DNA of 64,000 bases from Rhodohalobacter mucosus (lineage in GTDB: Bacteria > Bacteroidota > Rhodothermia > Balneolales > Balneolaceae), in the NCBI RefSeq assembly GCF_003150675.1, contig NZ_QGGB01000004.1, positions 1 through 64,000 on the forward strand, given 5' to 3'. The number at the start of each line of letters is the position of its first letter. The first letter of the stretch is position 1. A model generated the notes under the pieces. That model saw only the letters and a program-made list of their open reading frames with translations. It made no database searches and had not been told where the DNA came from. Below, one piece after another: positions 10,045 to 18,293 of this stretch. The position numbers and the translations under genes were made by a program.

Positions 10045-10092
10045 TGGAATGAAGACATTGGAATTTGGTGCTTGTTATTTGGAATTTCATTT
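10005..10092. repeat. Heptanucleotide tract 1 (argB-argD), with inverted second half
   Basis: Units ATTCCAA, ATCCCAA, ATTCCAA, ATTCCAA run on one strand. After a short spacer the complementary unit TTGGAAT/TTGGTGC/TTGTTAT/TTGGAAT follows, so the two halves can pair as a long hairpin. The argB stop codon (10042-10044) lies between them. Confidence 0.8.
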
Positions 10093-10123
10093 GATTCACT
10101 TTAATAAAATCGAATTTTAAACC

Positions 10124-11374
10124 ATGCCAACAAACATCCCCGGCAAAGTATTTAAGGCTGCAAAGACCCTGATCGGTAAGCAGCCTGCTCAGAAAAAAGC
10201 TGAAAAGTATCATTTTGATCTGTATAAACGATACCCTCTGACCCTTGTTAAAGGAAAGGGATGTAAAGTATGGGACGATGAGCACAACGAGTATATCGAC
10301 GCCCTGGCCGGCATTGCTGTCAATAGCCTGGGCCACAGTCATCCGCGAATCGTAAAAGCCATTCAGAAGCAGGCCGGCAAGCTCATCCACGTATCCAATT
10401 TTTACTACAACGAACCCCAGAGCAACCTGGCCGAGAAACTTGTAAAAATGTCCGGACTCGACCGCGCATTCTTCTGCAACAGCGGTGCGGAAGCCGTTGA
10501 GGGCGCCATCAAGCTGGCCAGAAAGTATTCCTTTAATAAAGGAAAGACGGGAACCATCCTCTCCATGGAAAACTCCTTTCACGGACGAACACTCGGTACC
10601 ATTGCCATGGGCAAGGACAAGTATCAAAGCGGATTTGCCCCCATGCCCTCCGGTTTTGAGCGGGTTCCCTTTAATGACGCGAACGCTCTTGAGGATCGGG
10701 TGAATGAACATACAGTTGCAATTATCCTCGAACCCGTGCAGGGTGAAGGAGGAATCCGGCCTGTGAGTCAAGAGTATCTGAAAAAGGTACGTGAGATTTG
10801 TGACGAGCATGATATTCCCATGATTTTGGACGAAGTGCAATGCGGTATTGCGCGGACCGGCAAAATGTTTGCCTATCAGCATTACGATGTGAAGCCCGAC
10901 ATTGTGGCTTCCGCCAAGGCACTGGGTTCCGGCTTCCCGATCGGGGCCGTTATTGCGCGCGAGCAATTTGCGAAAGCATTCGATTATGGAAACCACGGCA
11001 CCACCTATGGCGGGAATCCGCTTGCATGTGCCGCTGCGCTTGAAACCCTGAAAGTGATCGAGGATGAGGATATCTGTGACATGGCCAGGGTCAGAGGCGA
11101 GTACATGATGACCCGCCTGCGCGACCTTTCCATAAACTGGCCTGCCATTCGTGAAGTTCGCGGACTCGGACTGATGATCGGCGTGGAGCTCTCCTTCCCC
11201 GGGGCAGACGTTGTTGTGGAAATGATGAAACGGGGCGTACTTTCAAACTGCGCATCCGATGTGGTAATCCGTCTCGTACCCCCACTCATTATGAGCAAGG
11301 AGGAGATCGATAAAGTGATTGAAGTGCTTGTGGAATCGATCAAGGAAGTGGAAAGAGTGAAAAGGCAGAAGTGA
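10124..11374 (+). CDS. argD: Acetylornithine aminotransferase ArgD
   Basis: 416 residues, a class III PLP aminotransferase that converts N-acetylglutamate semialdehyde to N-acetylornithine with glutamate as amino donor. Visible are SGAEAVEGAIKLAR (~120-133), FHGRTLG, LDEVQCGIARTG (~235-246) and the PLP lysine in SAKALGSG (K265). Identification rests partly on its place between argB and argC; sequence alone could also fit an ornithine-type aminotransferase. The N-terminus is ~25 residues longer than usual. The C-terminal EVERVKRQK is encoded inside a heptamer tract that begins near 11345, so the end of this protein may also be repeat-derived. Confidence 0.93.
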   Translation: MPTNIPGKVFKAAKTLIGKQPAQKKAEKYHFDLYKRYPLTLVKGKGCKVWDDEHNEYIDALAGIAVNSLGHSHPRIVKAIQKQAGKLIHVSNFYYNEPQSNLAEKLVKMSGLDRAFFCNSGAEAVEGAIKLARKYSFNKGKTGTILSMENSFHGRTLGTIAMGKDKYQSGFAPMPSGFERVPFNDANALEDRVNEHTVAIILEPVQGEGGIRPVSQEYLKKVREICDEHDIPMILDEVQCGIARTGKMFAYQHYDVKPDIVASAKALGSGFPIGAVIAREQFAKAFDYGNHGTTYGGNPLACAAALETLKVIEDEDICDMARVRGEYMMTRLRDLSINWPAIREVRGLGLMIGVELSFPGADVVVEMMKRGVLSNCASDVVIRLVPPLIMSKEEIDKVIEVLVESIKEVERVKRQK

Positions 11375-11545
11375 AAAGTGAGAAGTGAAAAGGCAAAAGA
11401 TGTTAGCAGTCAGTTCTCAATTGGTTGAAAGGTGCTATCGAATAGTGCGATACCTATTTAGGCTTCCAACCCTTTTCACTTTTGCCCTCTGCCTTTTCAC
11501 TCACTACACAATACTCATTACTCATTACTCATTACCCAATACTAG
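11345..11545. repeat. Heptanucleotide tract 2 (argD-argC)
   Basis: Period-7 units GTGAAAA, GGCAGAA, GTGAAAA, GTGAGAA, GTGAAAA, GGCAAAA begin inside the argD 3' end. A less regular middle part follows, then TTCACTT, TTGCCCT, CTGCCTT, TTCACTC and ACTCATT three times up to argC. The first and last parts are partly complementary (GTGAAAA against TTTTCAC). Confidence 0.8.
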
Positions 11546-11554
11546 TTTTCCCCC

Positions 11555-12592
11555 ATGCCCAAATTTAAAGTAGGAATCGTCGGCGCAACCGGATATACGG
11601 GATCAGAGCTTCTGAGACTCTTAATCCACCACCCGGACATCACCATTGAATGCGTAACCAGTGAAACGCATGCGGGCAAACGTATTACCGACATTCATCC
11701 GCACCTTCTTGATATTTCTGACATCAGGCTTGAATCTTCCGATAATATCAGTGATTACGACCTGGATCTTGTATTTCTGGCCCTTCCCCACGGTGTATCC
11801 ATGAGCTTTGTGAAGGAACACGGTTTAGATAAATTTCTTACCGTTGACCTCTCCGGTGATTTTCGATTACCCAACAAGAAAGTGTATGAGAAGTGGTATA
11901 AAAAGAAGCACGTGGCAGAAACGTACTTTGAGAATGCCGTTTTCGGCCTGCCGGAACTTTACCGGCATGAAATCCGCAACGCACGGCTGGTGGCAAATCC
12001 CGGATGTTACCCAACCTCGGCTATCCTGCCGCTTACACCGCTCGTTAAATATGATATGATCCAGACCTCCGGAATCGTTGTGGATTCCAAGTCGGGAGTA
12101 ACCGGTGCCGGTGCGAAAGCCAAACCCGGAACGCATTTTCCCGATCTTTTTGGAAATTTCTCCGCCTATGGACTCACAAGCCACAGGCATACACCTGAGA
12201 TCGAATCCGTCATTCACAACTACACGGGTTACACGACCGAAGTGCTGTTTTCACCGCATTTGCTGCCGATCGATCGGGGGATCCTCACAACAACCTACTC
12301 CACGCCCAAAAAAGAGGTAAGCAAAGAGATGGTTGAAGAGCTGTTCTACTCGGTTTTTGAAAAAGAACATTTTATCAGGGTTGTCGACCGTCCGCCACTG
12401 CTGAAGCACGTGCGCGGATCAAACTACTGCGATGTGCATGTAACCTATGATGAACGCACCAATAAAATTATAACTGTATCCACTATCGACAACCTTATGA
12501 AGGGTGCTGCCGGTCAGGCCGTTCAGAATATGAATATCATGTTCGGGCTGATCGAATCGACCGGATTGCAGCACATTCCGTTAAATCCATAA
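11555..12592 (+). CDS. argC: N-acetyl-gamma-glutamyl-phosphate reductase ArgC
   Basis: 345 residues, usual length for the family. It reduces N-acetylglutamyl phosphate to the semialdehyde with NADPH. The N-terminal Rossmann motif is GIVGATGYTGSELLRLL (~7-23). The catalytic cysteine is in VANPGCYPTSAILPL (C151). SHRHTPEIE and HLLPIDRGILTT are the expected substrate-side motifs. Third gene of the arg operon; the start ATG directly follows a heptamer tract, leaving no room for an ordinary ribosome binding site. Confidence 0.96.
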   Translation: MPKFKVGIVGATGYTGSELLRLLIHHPDITIECVTSETHAGKRITDIHPHLLDISDIRLESSDNISDYDLDLVFLALPHGVSMSFVKEHGLDKFLTVDLSGDFRLPNKKVYEKWYKKKHVAETYFENAVFGLPELYRHEIRNARLVANPGCYPTSAILPLTPLVKYDMIQTSGIVVDSKSGVTGAGAKAKPGTHFPDLFGNFSAYGLTSHRHTPEIESVIHNYTGYTTEVLFSPHLLPIDRGILTTTYSTPKKEVSKEMVEELFYSVFEKEHFIRVVDRPPLLKHVRGSNYCDVHVTYDERTNKIITVSTIDNLMKGAAGQAVQNMNIMFGLIESTGLQHIPLNP

Positions 12593-12676
12593 TAAGCCAT
12601 AAGCGGCAAGCAACAAGCCGCAGGGTAATCGAACCTGTAGCCTGTAGCCTGTAGCCTGTAGCCTGAAACCTGATAT
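12590..12676. repeat. Heptanucleotide tract 3 (argC-argJ)
   Basis: The whole gap from the argC stop codon to the argJ ATG is period-7 sequence: AATAAGC, CATAAGC, GGCAAGC, AACAAGC, CGCAGGG, then GCCTGTA repeated and GCCTGAA. The argC TAA itself lies in the first unit. Confidence 0.85.
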
Positions 12677-12677
12677 C

Positions 12678-13889
12678 ATGCTTAAAAACATCACCCACGT
12701 CCGCGGTTTTACCTGCTGGGGCGCCCATATGGGAATCAAATCCAAACGTCGAGACCTGGCGCTGATCTATTCGGATGTACCTGCTTCTGCAGCAGCCGTA
12801 TTTACACGCAATGTGGTGTGTGCGGAGCCGATCAAACTCAGCAGAAAACACATTAAAAACGGTAAAGCCCAGGCTTTTGTGATCAACTCCGGCAATGCAA
12901 ATGCATGTACGGGTACAAAAGGCATGGAAGGTGCCGTGGCAATGGCCGAAACAACAGCAAAAGAGTTGAAGATTCCGGTCAACTCAGTGATCGTAGCTTC
13001 CACAGGTCTGATAGGGGAGCCCTTCCCTACTGACAAGGTGCTCAGTGGGATACGGGAAAGCGCTAAGAAACTTTCAAGCCGTGACATTGCGGGCTCACTG
13101 GCTGCCAATGCGATTCTAACCACAGACACCTTTGCCAAAGAAGGATTCACGTCCTTCAATATCGAAGGAATAGAAATAAACATGGCCGGAATTGCGAAAG
13201 GGTCCGGGATGATTCATCCCAACATGGGTACCATGCTGGGGTTCATTGTTTGCGATATTGCGATAACTTCAAAATTGCTTGATGAGGCACTGCGAACAGC
13301 CGTCGATAAATCATTCAATATGATCACTGTGGACGGGGATACCTCTACGAATGATATGGTATCTGTGATGTGCAACGGCAAAGCGGGCAACCCGGAAATA
13401 AATAAGAAGGATGCCAACTATGATCTGTTTGTATCCAACCTGACGGATCTTTGTGCGCACCTGGCACGATTGATTGTTTCCGACGGGGAAGGATCCACAA
13501 AATTGATCGAATACCGGGTGAATGGAGCCAAATCGGAAGAAGATGCGAGGCAAATTGTACGCACCGTCTCCAATTCCAATCTGGTGAAAACAGCCATATT
13601 CGGTTCGGACCCCAACTGGGGACGAATTATCGCTGCGGCCGGACGAGCAGGCGTTAATTTCGATCCGGACAAGCTGGATCTCTTTCTGGGAACCGAAATG
13701 AACAGTTTATATCCGGTTCTTAAGCAAGCCCAGCCTGTTGAGGGTGTACGAAAGAAACTGCTTAAAGTGATGAACTCCTCCACCATTATCATCGTGGTCG
13801 ACCTGAATCAGGGTGATGAGGAAGCCGTTGGCTGGGGCTCTGACTTCTCGTATGAGTATGTGAGAATCAACGCGGAGTACACTACGTAG
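12678..13889 (+). CDS. argJ: Glutamate N-acetyltransferase / amino-acid acetyltransferase ArgJ
   Basis: 403 residues. It transfers the acetyl group from N-acetylornithine to glutamate (cyclic arginine pathway) and, in bifunctional members, also uses acetyl-CoA. ArgJ is made as a precursor that cleaves itself before a threonine; here the site is KGSGMIHPNMGTMLGF (T185), with glycine in place of the usual alanine before the nucleophile. SGNANACTG, STGLIGEP and GSDPNWGR are further family motifs, and the C-terminus EYVRINAEYTT matches the family end. An ArgJ in the operon means no separate acetylornithine deacetylase is needed for this pathway. Confidence 0.96.
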   Translation: MLKNITHVRGFTCWGAHMGIKSKRRDLALIYSDVPASAAAVFTRNVVCAEPIKLSRKHIKNGKAQAFVINSGNANACTGTKGMEGAVAMAETTAKELKIPVNSVIVASTGLIGEPFPTDKVLSGIRESAKKLSSRDIAGSLAANAILTTDTFAKEGFTSFNIEGIEINMAGIAKGSGMIHPNMGTMLGFIVCDIAITSKLLDEALRTAVDKSFNMITVDGDTSTNDMVSVMCNGKAGNPEINKKDANYDLFVSNLTDLCAHLARLIVSDGEGSTKLIEYRVNGAKSEEDARQIVRTVSNSNLVKTAIFGSDPNWGRIIAAAGRAGVNFDPDKLDLFLGTEMNSLYPVLKQAQPVEGVRKKLLKVMNSSTIIIVVDLNQGDEEAVGWGSDFSYEYVRINAEYTT

Positions 13890-13970
13890 AGGGTTCACCG
13901 CAGAGGCGCAAAGGGCGCGGAGAAATATGTATAATGCTTCATCGGATGATTTCGCGTCATTCGATGAAAC
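13890..13970. repeat. Short 8-mer tract and palindromic element after argJ
   Basis: CGCAGAGG-CGCAAAGG-GCGCGGAG is an imperfect 8-mer repeat at about 13901-13922. It is followed by TTCATCGGATGA (13938-13949) and TCATTCGATGAA (13957-13968), two imperfect palindromes around TTTCGCG. The second element matches the family seen at 14482-14512. Confidence 0.55.
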
Positions 13971-14024
13971 ATATCCTTGCAATGTACTGTAATTGTTTGC
14001 TTTGATGATTCATCGGAAAAGGCT

Positions 14025-14348
14025 ATGATTTCAAAGGTCATTAACTCGAGATATCTGCAATACATGGTCCCAAATAAAAAAAATCGTTCGGAAATTAACA
14101 TTGATGAGGATTCCCTCACTGATGAGCCATCAATTGCGCATAGATTTTTTTATTCCGTATATGCAATCATATTGGGGATAGTTCTCGTTCAGGTCATCTT
14201 TTTTATTTTTAACCCTACGGGATCTGTCATCTTATTATTTGATAACATCCTCTTTCTGGCATTCCTTGCAGTATGTGCAATTCTAGGATGGTTCTCGGGA
14301 GTAAATTTTATTGCCAGACTTAAAAATGAGATCGGTAAGTTTTGGTAA
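14025..14348 (+). CDS. Small membrane protein, unknown function
   Basis: 107 residues from the ATG at 14025, which has a purine-rich GGAAAAGG just upstream; an in-frame ATG at 13977 would add 16 residues but lies next to the palindromic repeat. A charged N-terminal ~45 residues precedes two predicted membrane helices (IILGIVLVQVIFFIF and ILFLAFLAVCAILGWF). No family recognised. It stands alone between argJ and repeat elements, on the same strand as the arg operon. Confidence 0.55.
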   Translation: MISKVINSRYLQYMVPNKKNRSEINIDEDSLTDEPSIAHRFFYSVYAIILGIVLVQVIFFIFNPTGSVILLFDNILFLAFLAVCAILGWFSGVNFIARLKNEIGKFW

Positions 14349-14444
14349 ATCTGCCTGGCAGCTAATTCAAAAAGCGAGTACTTGTGGCTTTCCCAGAATT
14401 CCGACAATGAATCTGCCCCTCTCAGGAATCATTGCCCCAACAAA

Positions 14445-14512
14445 CTCATCCGATCACGTGAAGTGATGGGATGAGGTCCCCTTCATCGGATGAATTCGCT
14501 TCATCCGATGAA
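14445..14512. repeat. Tandem palindromic elements (REP-like)
   Basis: A hairpin CTCATCCGATCAC-GTGAA-GTGATGGGATGAG (14445-14475, one mismatch) is followed by two palindromes, TTCATCGGATGAA (14482-14494) and TTCATCCGATGAA (14500-14512), separated by TTCGC. Related pieces occur at 13938-13968, 16770-16784 and, for the 18-bp CTCATCCGATCACGTGAA in opposite orientation, at 51355-51372. Confidence 0.75.
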
Positions 14513-14593
14513 TCCCCGGACTTACACCTAACCATCATTTAAAGCGCCGCTTTCTAAATTTCCGGGTGGCATTTCATATCATGCAAGAGAAAC

Positions 14594-16528
14594 TTAATCC
14601 CAGAGCTCATTTCGCCAGTATCGTGGCGGGTGACTCTCCCTGACTTCGATGGTTATTCTGTCTGTGCTGACTTCTCCGTGCCGGTCTGTAATCACAACTT
14701 CAATCGGATGCACACCCAGCGGCAGTTCGGGAAGCTGAACCCTCCAGAGATGCATATTACTTAACGCAATGGAGCTTTGAGGCCGGGGAGCAGCAGGTCC
14801 CATATTCGATCCGCGGAACAGTTCCTGGCCCTGAGCCCGCTCCGGTCCCATGGTACTTTCGTAGGCATAACGCGCTACGGAAAGCTGCCGGGCAGCCGCA
14901 AACGGGTCGGCCCATTGCGCACCCGTTTTGGGAGACTCCCCCTCACCGCTCTGCGTACGCTCCATGGTTAAACGCTGATCACCAGGTAAAATAGCTTTCA
15001 CTTCCGTCTCAGCGGAACCTGCCCAGACATTGACCGTCAGCCAAACTCCCTCCTCAATGTCGCCGGGAGTCACTATTTTTGTATCGGGCAAATCATTGAT
15101 GGAATACGGAGGAATCGGATTGCGGTTTTCCGCACTTGATCTGTTCCATTCTATAATGCGGTTAAACCACTGTCGAAAAGCAGGTGTATTCACACCGATC
15201 CAGTGTCCTCTTTCAGGATCGACCCCCGCGCCTACATACCGCTCTCTGTAATCCGCACCTGTAAATTCCACATGCAGATACCCCATGGGTGCACCCAGCC
15301 GCATCAGCGCCATGGGAACGCCTTCAACGGTAAAGTCACCCTGGTACCAGGCACCGGAGGCTGCTCCCGCAATGATATGGCGGAACGGCAGAGGACCTAT
15401 GCCGGTCTGTTCCGTCCAGCCGTTAAAAAGCTGTCCGGGTGAGTGATTTTCCATTGTGTGGGTATGCCCCGAAAATGACAGCGCTTCGTGGTTTTCCAGA
15501 ATGGCGTGCAACCGGTGAAGCTCATCCGTCTGGTGCTGACCGCTTGTACCGTCTGCAAATGAGATAAGGGGGATATGCGTATTTACAACGATTAAACGAT
15601 CTTCCGGGGTACGCTGAACCAGTTCGTCAAGCCACTGAAACTGGGTCTCCGTAAGACGGCCGTTATAGGTAGACCTGCCCTGCCCGCAGTGTGTTCGCCC
15701 CATGGCAACATCTTCTTCTCCGCATGGGTAGTACACGTTGTCGAGCACGACGAAAAGTACGTTCCCCATTTCAAAGGCATAATAGTCAGGCCCGTAAATC
15801 CTTCTCCAGCTGTCTGCCTTGTCGGCATTGGTACGGGCATCAAAATCAATATCGTGGTTACCCAGTACCATCCACTGCGGTACATTATTCACCGAACCGA
15901 GCTCCAGAATACGGTCAAGCAGTCCCAGATCGTCCCCCACTACATCACCCAGGTAGAGCATGCAGTCTCCGGGTTTCAAACCGTTATCCAGAATATCGGA
16001 AAGCGCACCATCGCGAAGCCATGATACCTGCTCATTGGAGTATGTCTGCGTATCGCCCAGCACTGCGCATGTAAACTCCTCACCTGCAGCGCCATCCCGG
16101 TGAAGCGGAAAGTTAATTTCAGAAGGTGCCGGACCCGTATCCGGAAGCCCGCCAAAACGCATGTCGTATCCTGTTCCTCCCTCCTTGTGAATGTAGAAGA
16201 ATTGCGGAACCATCCGCTGATCGGTCGGAACACGCCAGCCGGATGGCTGCACAATGGTGAGATTCATGTCCTCCCTCACTCCTATTTCGTACCTGCCCGA
16301 TTCATCCGTAGACGTCCAGTTCAGTCCGTTTGAAACCAGCACGTCCCCGACACCGGGTTCTCCCCTATCTAACAATCCGTTTTGATTCAGATCATTGAAT
16401 ACCACTCCGGATATTTGATCCCCGCCCGCACCTGCCCCCACGACTTGAGGCTTGCCGTACCAGGGTTGTGCGTTAACTGTTAAAGGGAGAATCAGGGAGA
16501 GACAGATCAAAAATGAAATCCGTTTCAT
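14594..16528 (-). CDS. Secreted calcineurin-like metallophosphoesterase
   Basis: 644 residues from the ATG at 16528, which gives a clean signal peptide (MKRISFLICLSLILPLTVNA); a longer frame to 16585 lacks one. Residues ~30-110 form an SdrD/Metallophos_N-like beta domain with VVFNDLNQNGLLDRGEPG. The metallophosphoesterase domain (~130-370) shows LGDTQ, LGDVVGDD, VLGNHDIDFD, VNTHIPL and SFSGHTHTMENH, giving the full two-metal ligand set. The remainder is Metallophos_C-like. Bacteroidota homologues are periplasmic or outer-surface phosphoesterases; the substrate cannot be told from sequence. Confidence 0.9.
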   Translation of the reverse strand: MKRISFLICLSLILPLTVNAQPWYGKPQVVGAGAGGDQISGVVFNDLNQNGLLDRGEPGVGDVLVSNGLNWTSTDESGRYEIGVREDMNLTIVQPSGWRVPTDQRMVPQFFYIHKEGGTGYDMRFGGLPDTGPAPSEINFPLHRDGAAGEEFTCAVLGDTQTYSNEQVSWLRDGALSDILDNGLKPGDCMLYLGDVVGDDLGLLDRILELGSVNNVPQWMVLGNHDIDFDARTNADKADSWRRIYGPDYYAFEMGNVLFVVLDNVYYPCGEEDVAMGRTHCGQGRSTYNGRLTETQFQWLDELVQRTPEDRLIVVNTHIPLISFADGTSGQHQTDELHRLHAILENHEALSFSGHTHTMENHSPGQLFNGWTEQTGIGPLPFRHIIAGAASGAWYQGDFTVEGVPMALMRLGAPMGYLHVEFTGADYRERYVGAGVDPERGHWIGVNTPAFRQWFNRIIEWNRSSAENRNPIPPYSINDLPDTKIVTPGDIEEGVWLTVNVWAGSAETEVKAILPGDQRLTMERTQSGEGESPKTGAQWADPFAAARQLSVARYAYESTMGPERAQGQELFRGSNMGPAAPRPQSSIALSNMHLWRVQLPELPLGVHPIEVVITDRHGEVSTDRITIEVRESHPPRYWRNELWD

Positions 16529-16947
16529 GGCATTAAAAGAGGTTAAATGAGGATTGAAAGGTGAAATAGTACAGGCTCGTTGCACGTCATATACTTGTAT
16601 ACATGCATTATAAAATATAACACAGAGAGGAGAGAATGGCGGTTAACAAAAAATTATCATTTTTGTTAATACGGCCATCGGGCAATTCAAAAAGTTTTTT
16701 TAACGTCCCGAAGTCCAGGGGCAAAGTACGATAGGAACATTTGTTCGATCATCACCGGTTGAGCGCACCTTCATCCGATGATTTGCCGCCTGACTCAATA
16801 AGCAATTGCTTTCAGGAGGGATTGCGGTACCTGAATAGCTATAATTGGCCGGTTCACCAGTTCTTTAATACCTCTGACGAATGATTAACTCAAAAGAGTT
16901 GCAAAGTTGACACTGACAAGATTAAAGGATTTACATATGTTTATTGA
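16529..16947. other. Divergent intergenic region with inverted repeats
   Basis: Lies between the phosphoesterase (leftward) and apbE (rightward). It holds the perfect inverted repeat TTAACAAAAA-N7-TTTTTGTTAA (16643-16669), a GAACATTTGTTC palindrome (16735-16746) and one fragment of the TTCATCCGATGA repeat (16770-16784). No ORF is supported. Confidence 0.6.
16643..16669. promoter_or_regulatory. Perfect 10-bp inverted repeat, candidate operator
   Basis: TTAACAAAAA, seven bases, then TTTTTGTTAA. It lies about 115 bp upstream of the phosphoesterase start. It is symmetric and AT-rich, so it could be an operator or a bidirectional hairpin; there is no gene end close enough to call it a terminator with confidence. 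Confidence 0.4.
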
Positions 16948-17982
16948 ATGAAGTTGATCAGATACCTTATTACCGGATTTTTTGGCGCAATTTGCCTGCT
17001 TTTAGCAACTCTTCTGCCTGGTTTTGCCCAGGAGCTGCAGCGCTACACGTTCGATTCCCGTCATATGGGAACACAGGTTAACATTATTCTTTACGCCGGG
17101 AATGAAGCTCTGGCCATTCGCGCCTCAGAGGCAGCATTTGACAGAATTGAAGAGCTGAATCAATTAATGAGCGATTACATTGCAACCAGCGAAGTGAACC
17201 TGGTTTCTGAAAAATCAGGCTCCGGAGAGTGGGTCAGCATCAACGAGGACTTGTATGGTTTGCTTCAAACGTCTGGACAGCTTTCGGAGATGACAAATGG
17301 GCTGTTTGATGTTACAATGGGTCCATTAACCCATGAGTGGAGATATATTCGAATGATGGCTGAACCGGAACCGCCGGATGATGAGAAACTGGAGCGTTTG
17401 CTTAAGAAAGTCGGATATCAACACCTGGAATTTGATGAACAGACAAGATCAGTGCGTTTAAATAAAAGAGGCATGCAGCTTGATCTGGGAGGAATTGCCA
17501 AAGGTTATGCAGCAGATAAAGCCATAGAAAAACTGAAGGAGTTTGGCATCAAATCGGCACTGGTAGATGCGGGGGGAGATATTACGGTATCCGCTCCACC
17601 TCCCGGCCGGGAGAGCTGGACCGTGGCCGTACCAAAGAGTACCGCGGCAGATAAAAATTCAACGGCATCGCTGAAGTTGCATAACAAAACTATTACAACA
17701 TCCGGTGATATGTTCCAGTTTCTGGAATTTGAAGGAGTACGCTATTCACATATTATCAATCCAAAAACCGGACTGGGGTCAACATTTAGAATTCAGGCTA
17801 CCGTAATTTCAGAAGACGGGATGGTAGCCGACGCCCTTGCATCAGCATGTACGCTGATGCTGCCCGACCAGTGCCTGAGACTTATCAACGGAATTGACAA
17901 CGCGGAAGCAATTATTTTCAGGTCGCGGGAAGGAGAAATTGAAGAGTGGACAACCGCAGGTTTTGACCGTTTTCTGGATTAA
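16948..17982 (+). CDS. apbE: FAD:protein FMN transferase ApbE
   Basis: 344 residues with a signal peptide (~1-28, ending GFAQ). ApbE attaches FMN through a phosphoester bond to Thr/Ser of exported flavoproteins such as RnfG, NqrB/C or NosR. Motifs: FDSRHMGTQVNI near the mature start, LDLGGIAKGYAAD (178-190), GGDITVS, and the C-terminal SHIINPKTG and DALASACTLML regions that bind FAD and Mg. No target flavoprotein is encoded nearby. It appears monocistronic. Confidence 0.93.
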   Translation: MKLIRYLITGFFGAICLLLATLLPGFAQELQRYTFDSRHMGTQVNIILYAGNEALAIRASEAAFDRIEELNQLMSDYIATSEVNLVSEKSGSGEWVSINEDLYGLLQTSGQLSEMTNGLFDVTMGPLTHEWRYIRMMAEPEPPDDEKLERLLKKVGYQHLEFDEQTRSVRLNKRGMQLDLGGIAKGYAADKAIEKLKEFGIKSALVDAGGDITVSAPPPGRESWTVAVPKSTAADKNSTASLKLHNKTITTSGDMFQFLEFEGVRYSHIINPKTGLGSTFRIQATVISEDGMVADALASACTLMLPDQCLRLINGIDNAEAIIFRSREGEIEEWTTAGFDRFLD

Positions 17983-18293
17983 ACATTCTCCTACCGGGGT
18001 GAGTTTGATATGAAAGATTTTTGAAAAGTCTCACTCCGTGGGCTTCCGAAGTGCAAGGAAAGACTCCCCCTGATGGGATTACCGCCTCACGCCTGGAGGA
18101 GTGATTGTGCCATGGGCGAACCTTTGCAGTTAAAGGACAATGAATCAACTTTTTTAAAAATGAAACCTTGAGAATAGTGCAGTTAATCACATCGACCCCA
18201 CCTTACAAATGAGGGGTGACTCATAGTACGATAACTTTGAATCGCCCCTCATGACTCCCTTTGTGGAACTACGCTATTAATTACCCTGCCGCT
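17983..18293. other. Intergenic region with two hairpins
   Basis: Between convergent apbE and the Gfo/Idh/MocA gene. One weak hairpin pairs GGGGTGAG (near 17996) with CTCACTCC (near 18032). A stronger one pairs ATGAGGGGTGA (18209-18219) with TCGCCCCTCAT (18242-18252). No gene is seen. Confidence 0.5.
18209..18252. repeat. 11-bp inverted repeat between convergent genes
   Basis: ATGAGGGGTGA and TCGCCCCTCAT pair over 11 bp with one G-T, separated by 22 bases. There is no T-run on either side, so a simple intrinsic terminator is not supported; it may still shield mRNA 3' ends of the convergent genes. Confidence 0.4.

Noticed and set aside
9998-10996. 332-codon leftward ORF opposite argD
   Set aside because: It is the antisense of argD, which has full family motifs; the open frame is a by-product of codon bias.
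11385-11573. 62-codon ORF across the argD-argC gap
   Set aside because: Made almost wholly of heptamer tract sequence and overlaps the argC start.
10005-12676. CRISPR array in the arg operon gaps
   Set aside because: The repeats are 7 bp, contiguous and degenerate, with no spacers of regular length and no cas genes.
13901-13925. Mobile element end after argJ
   Set aside because: The 8-mer-like repeat has no terminal inverted repeats, target duplication or transposase; kept only as a repeat.
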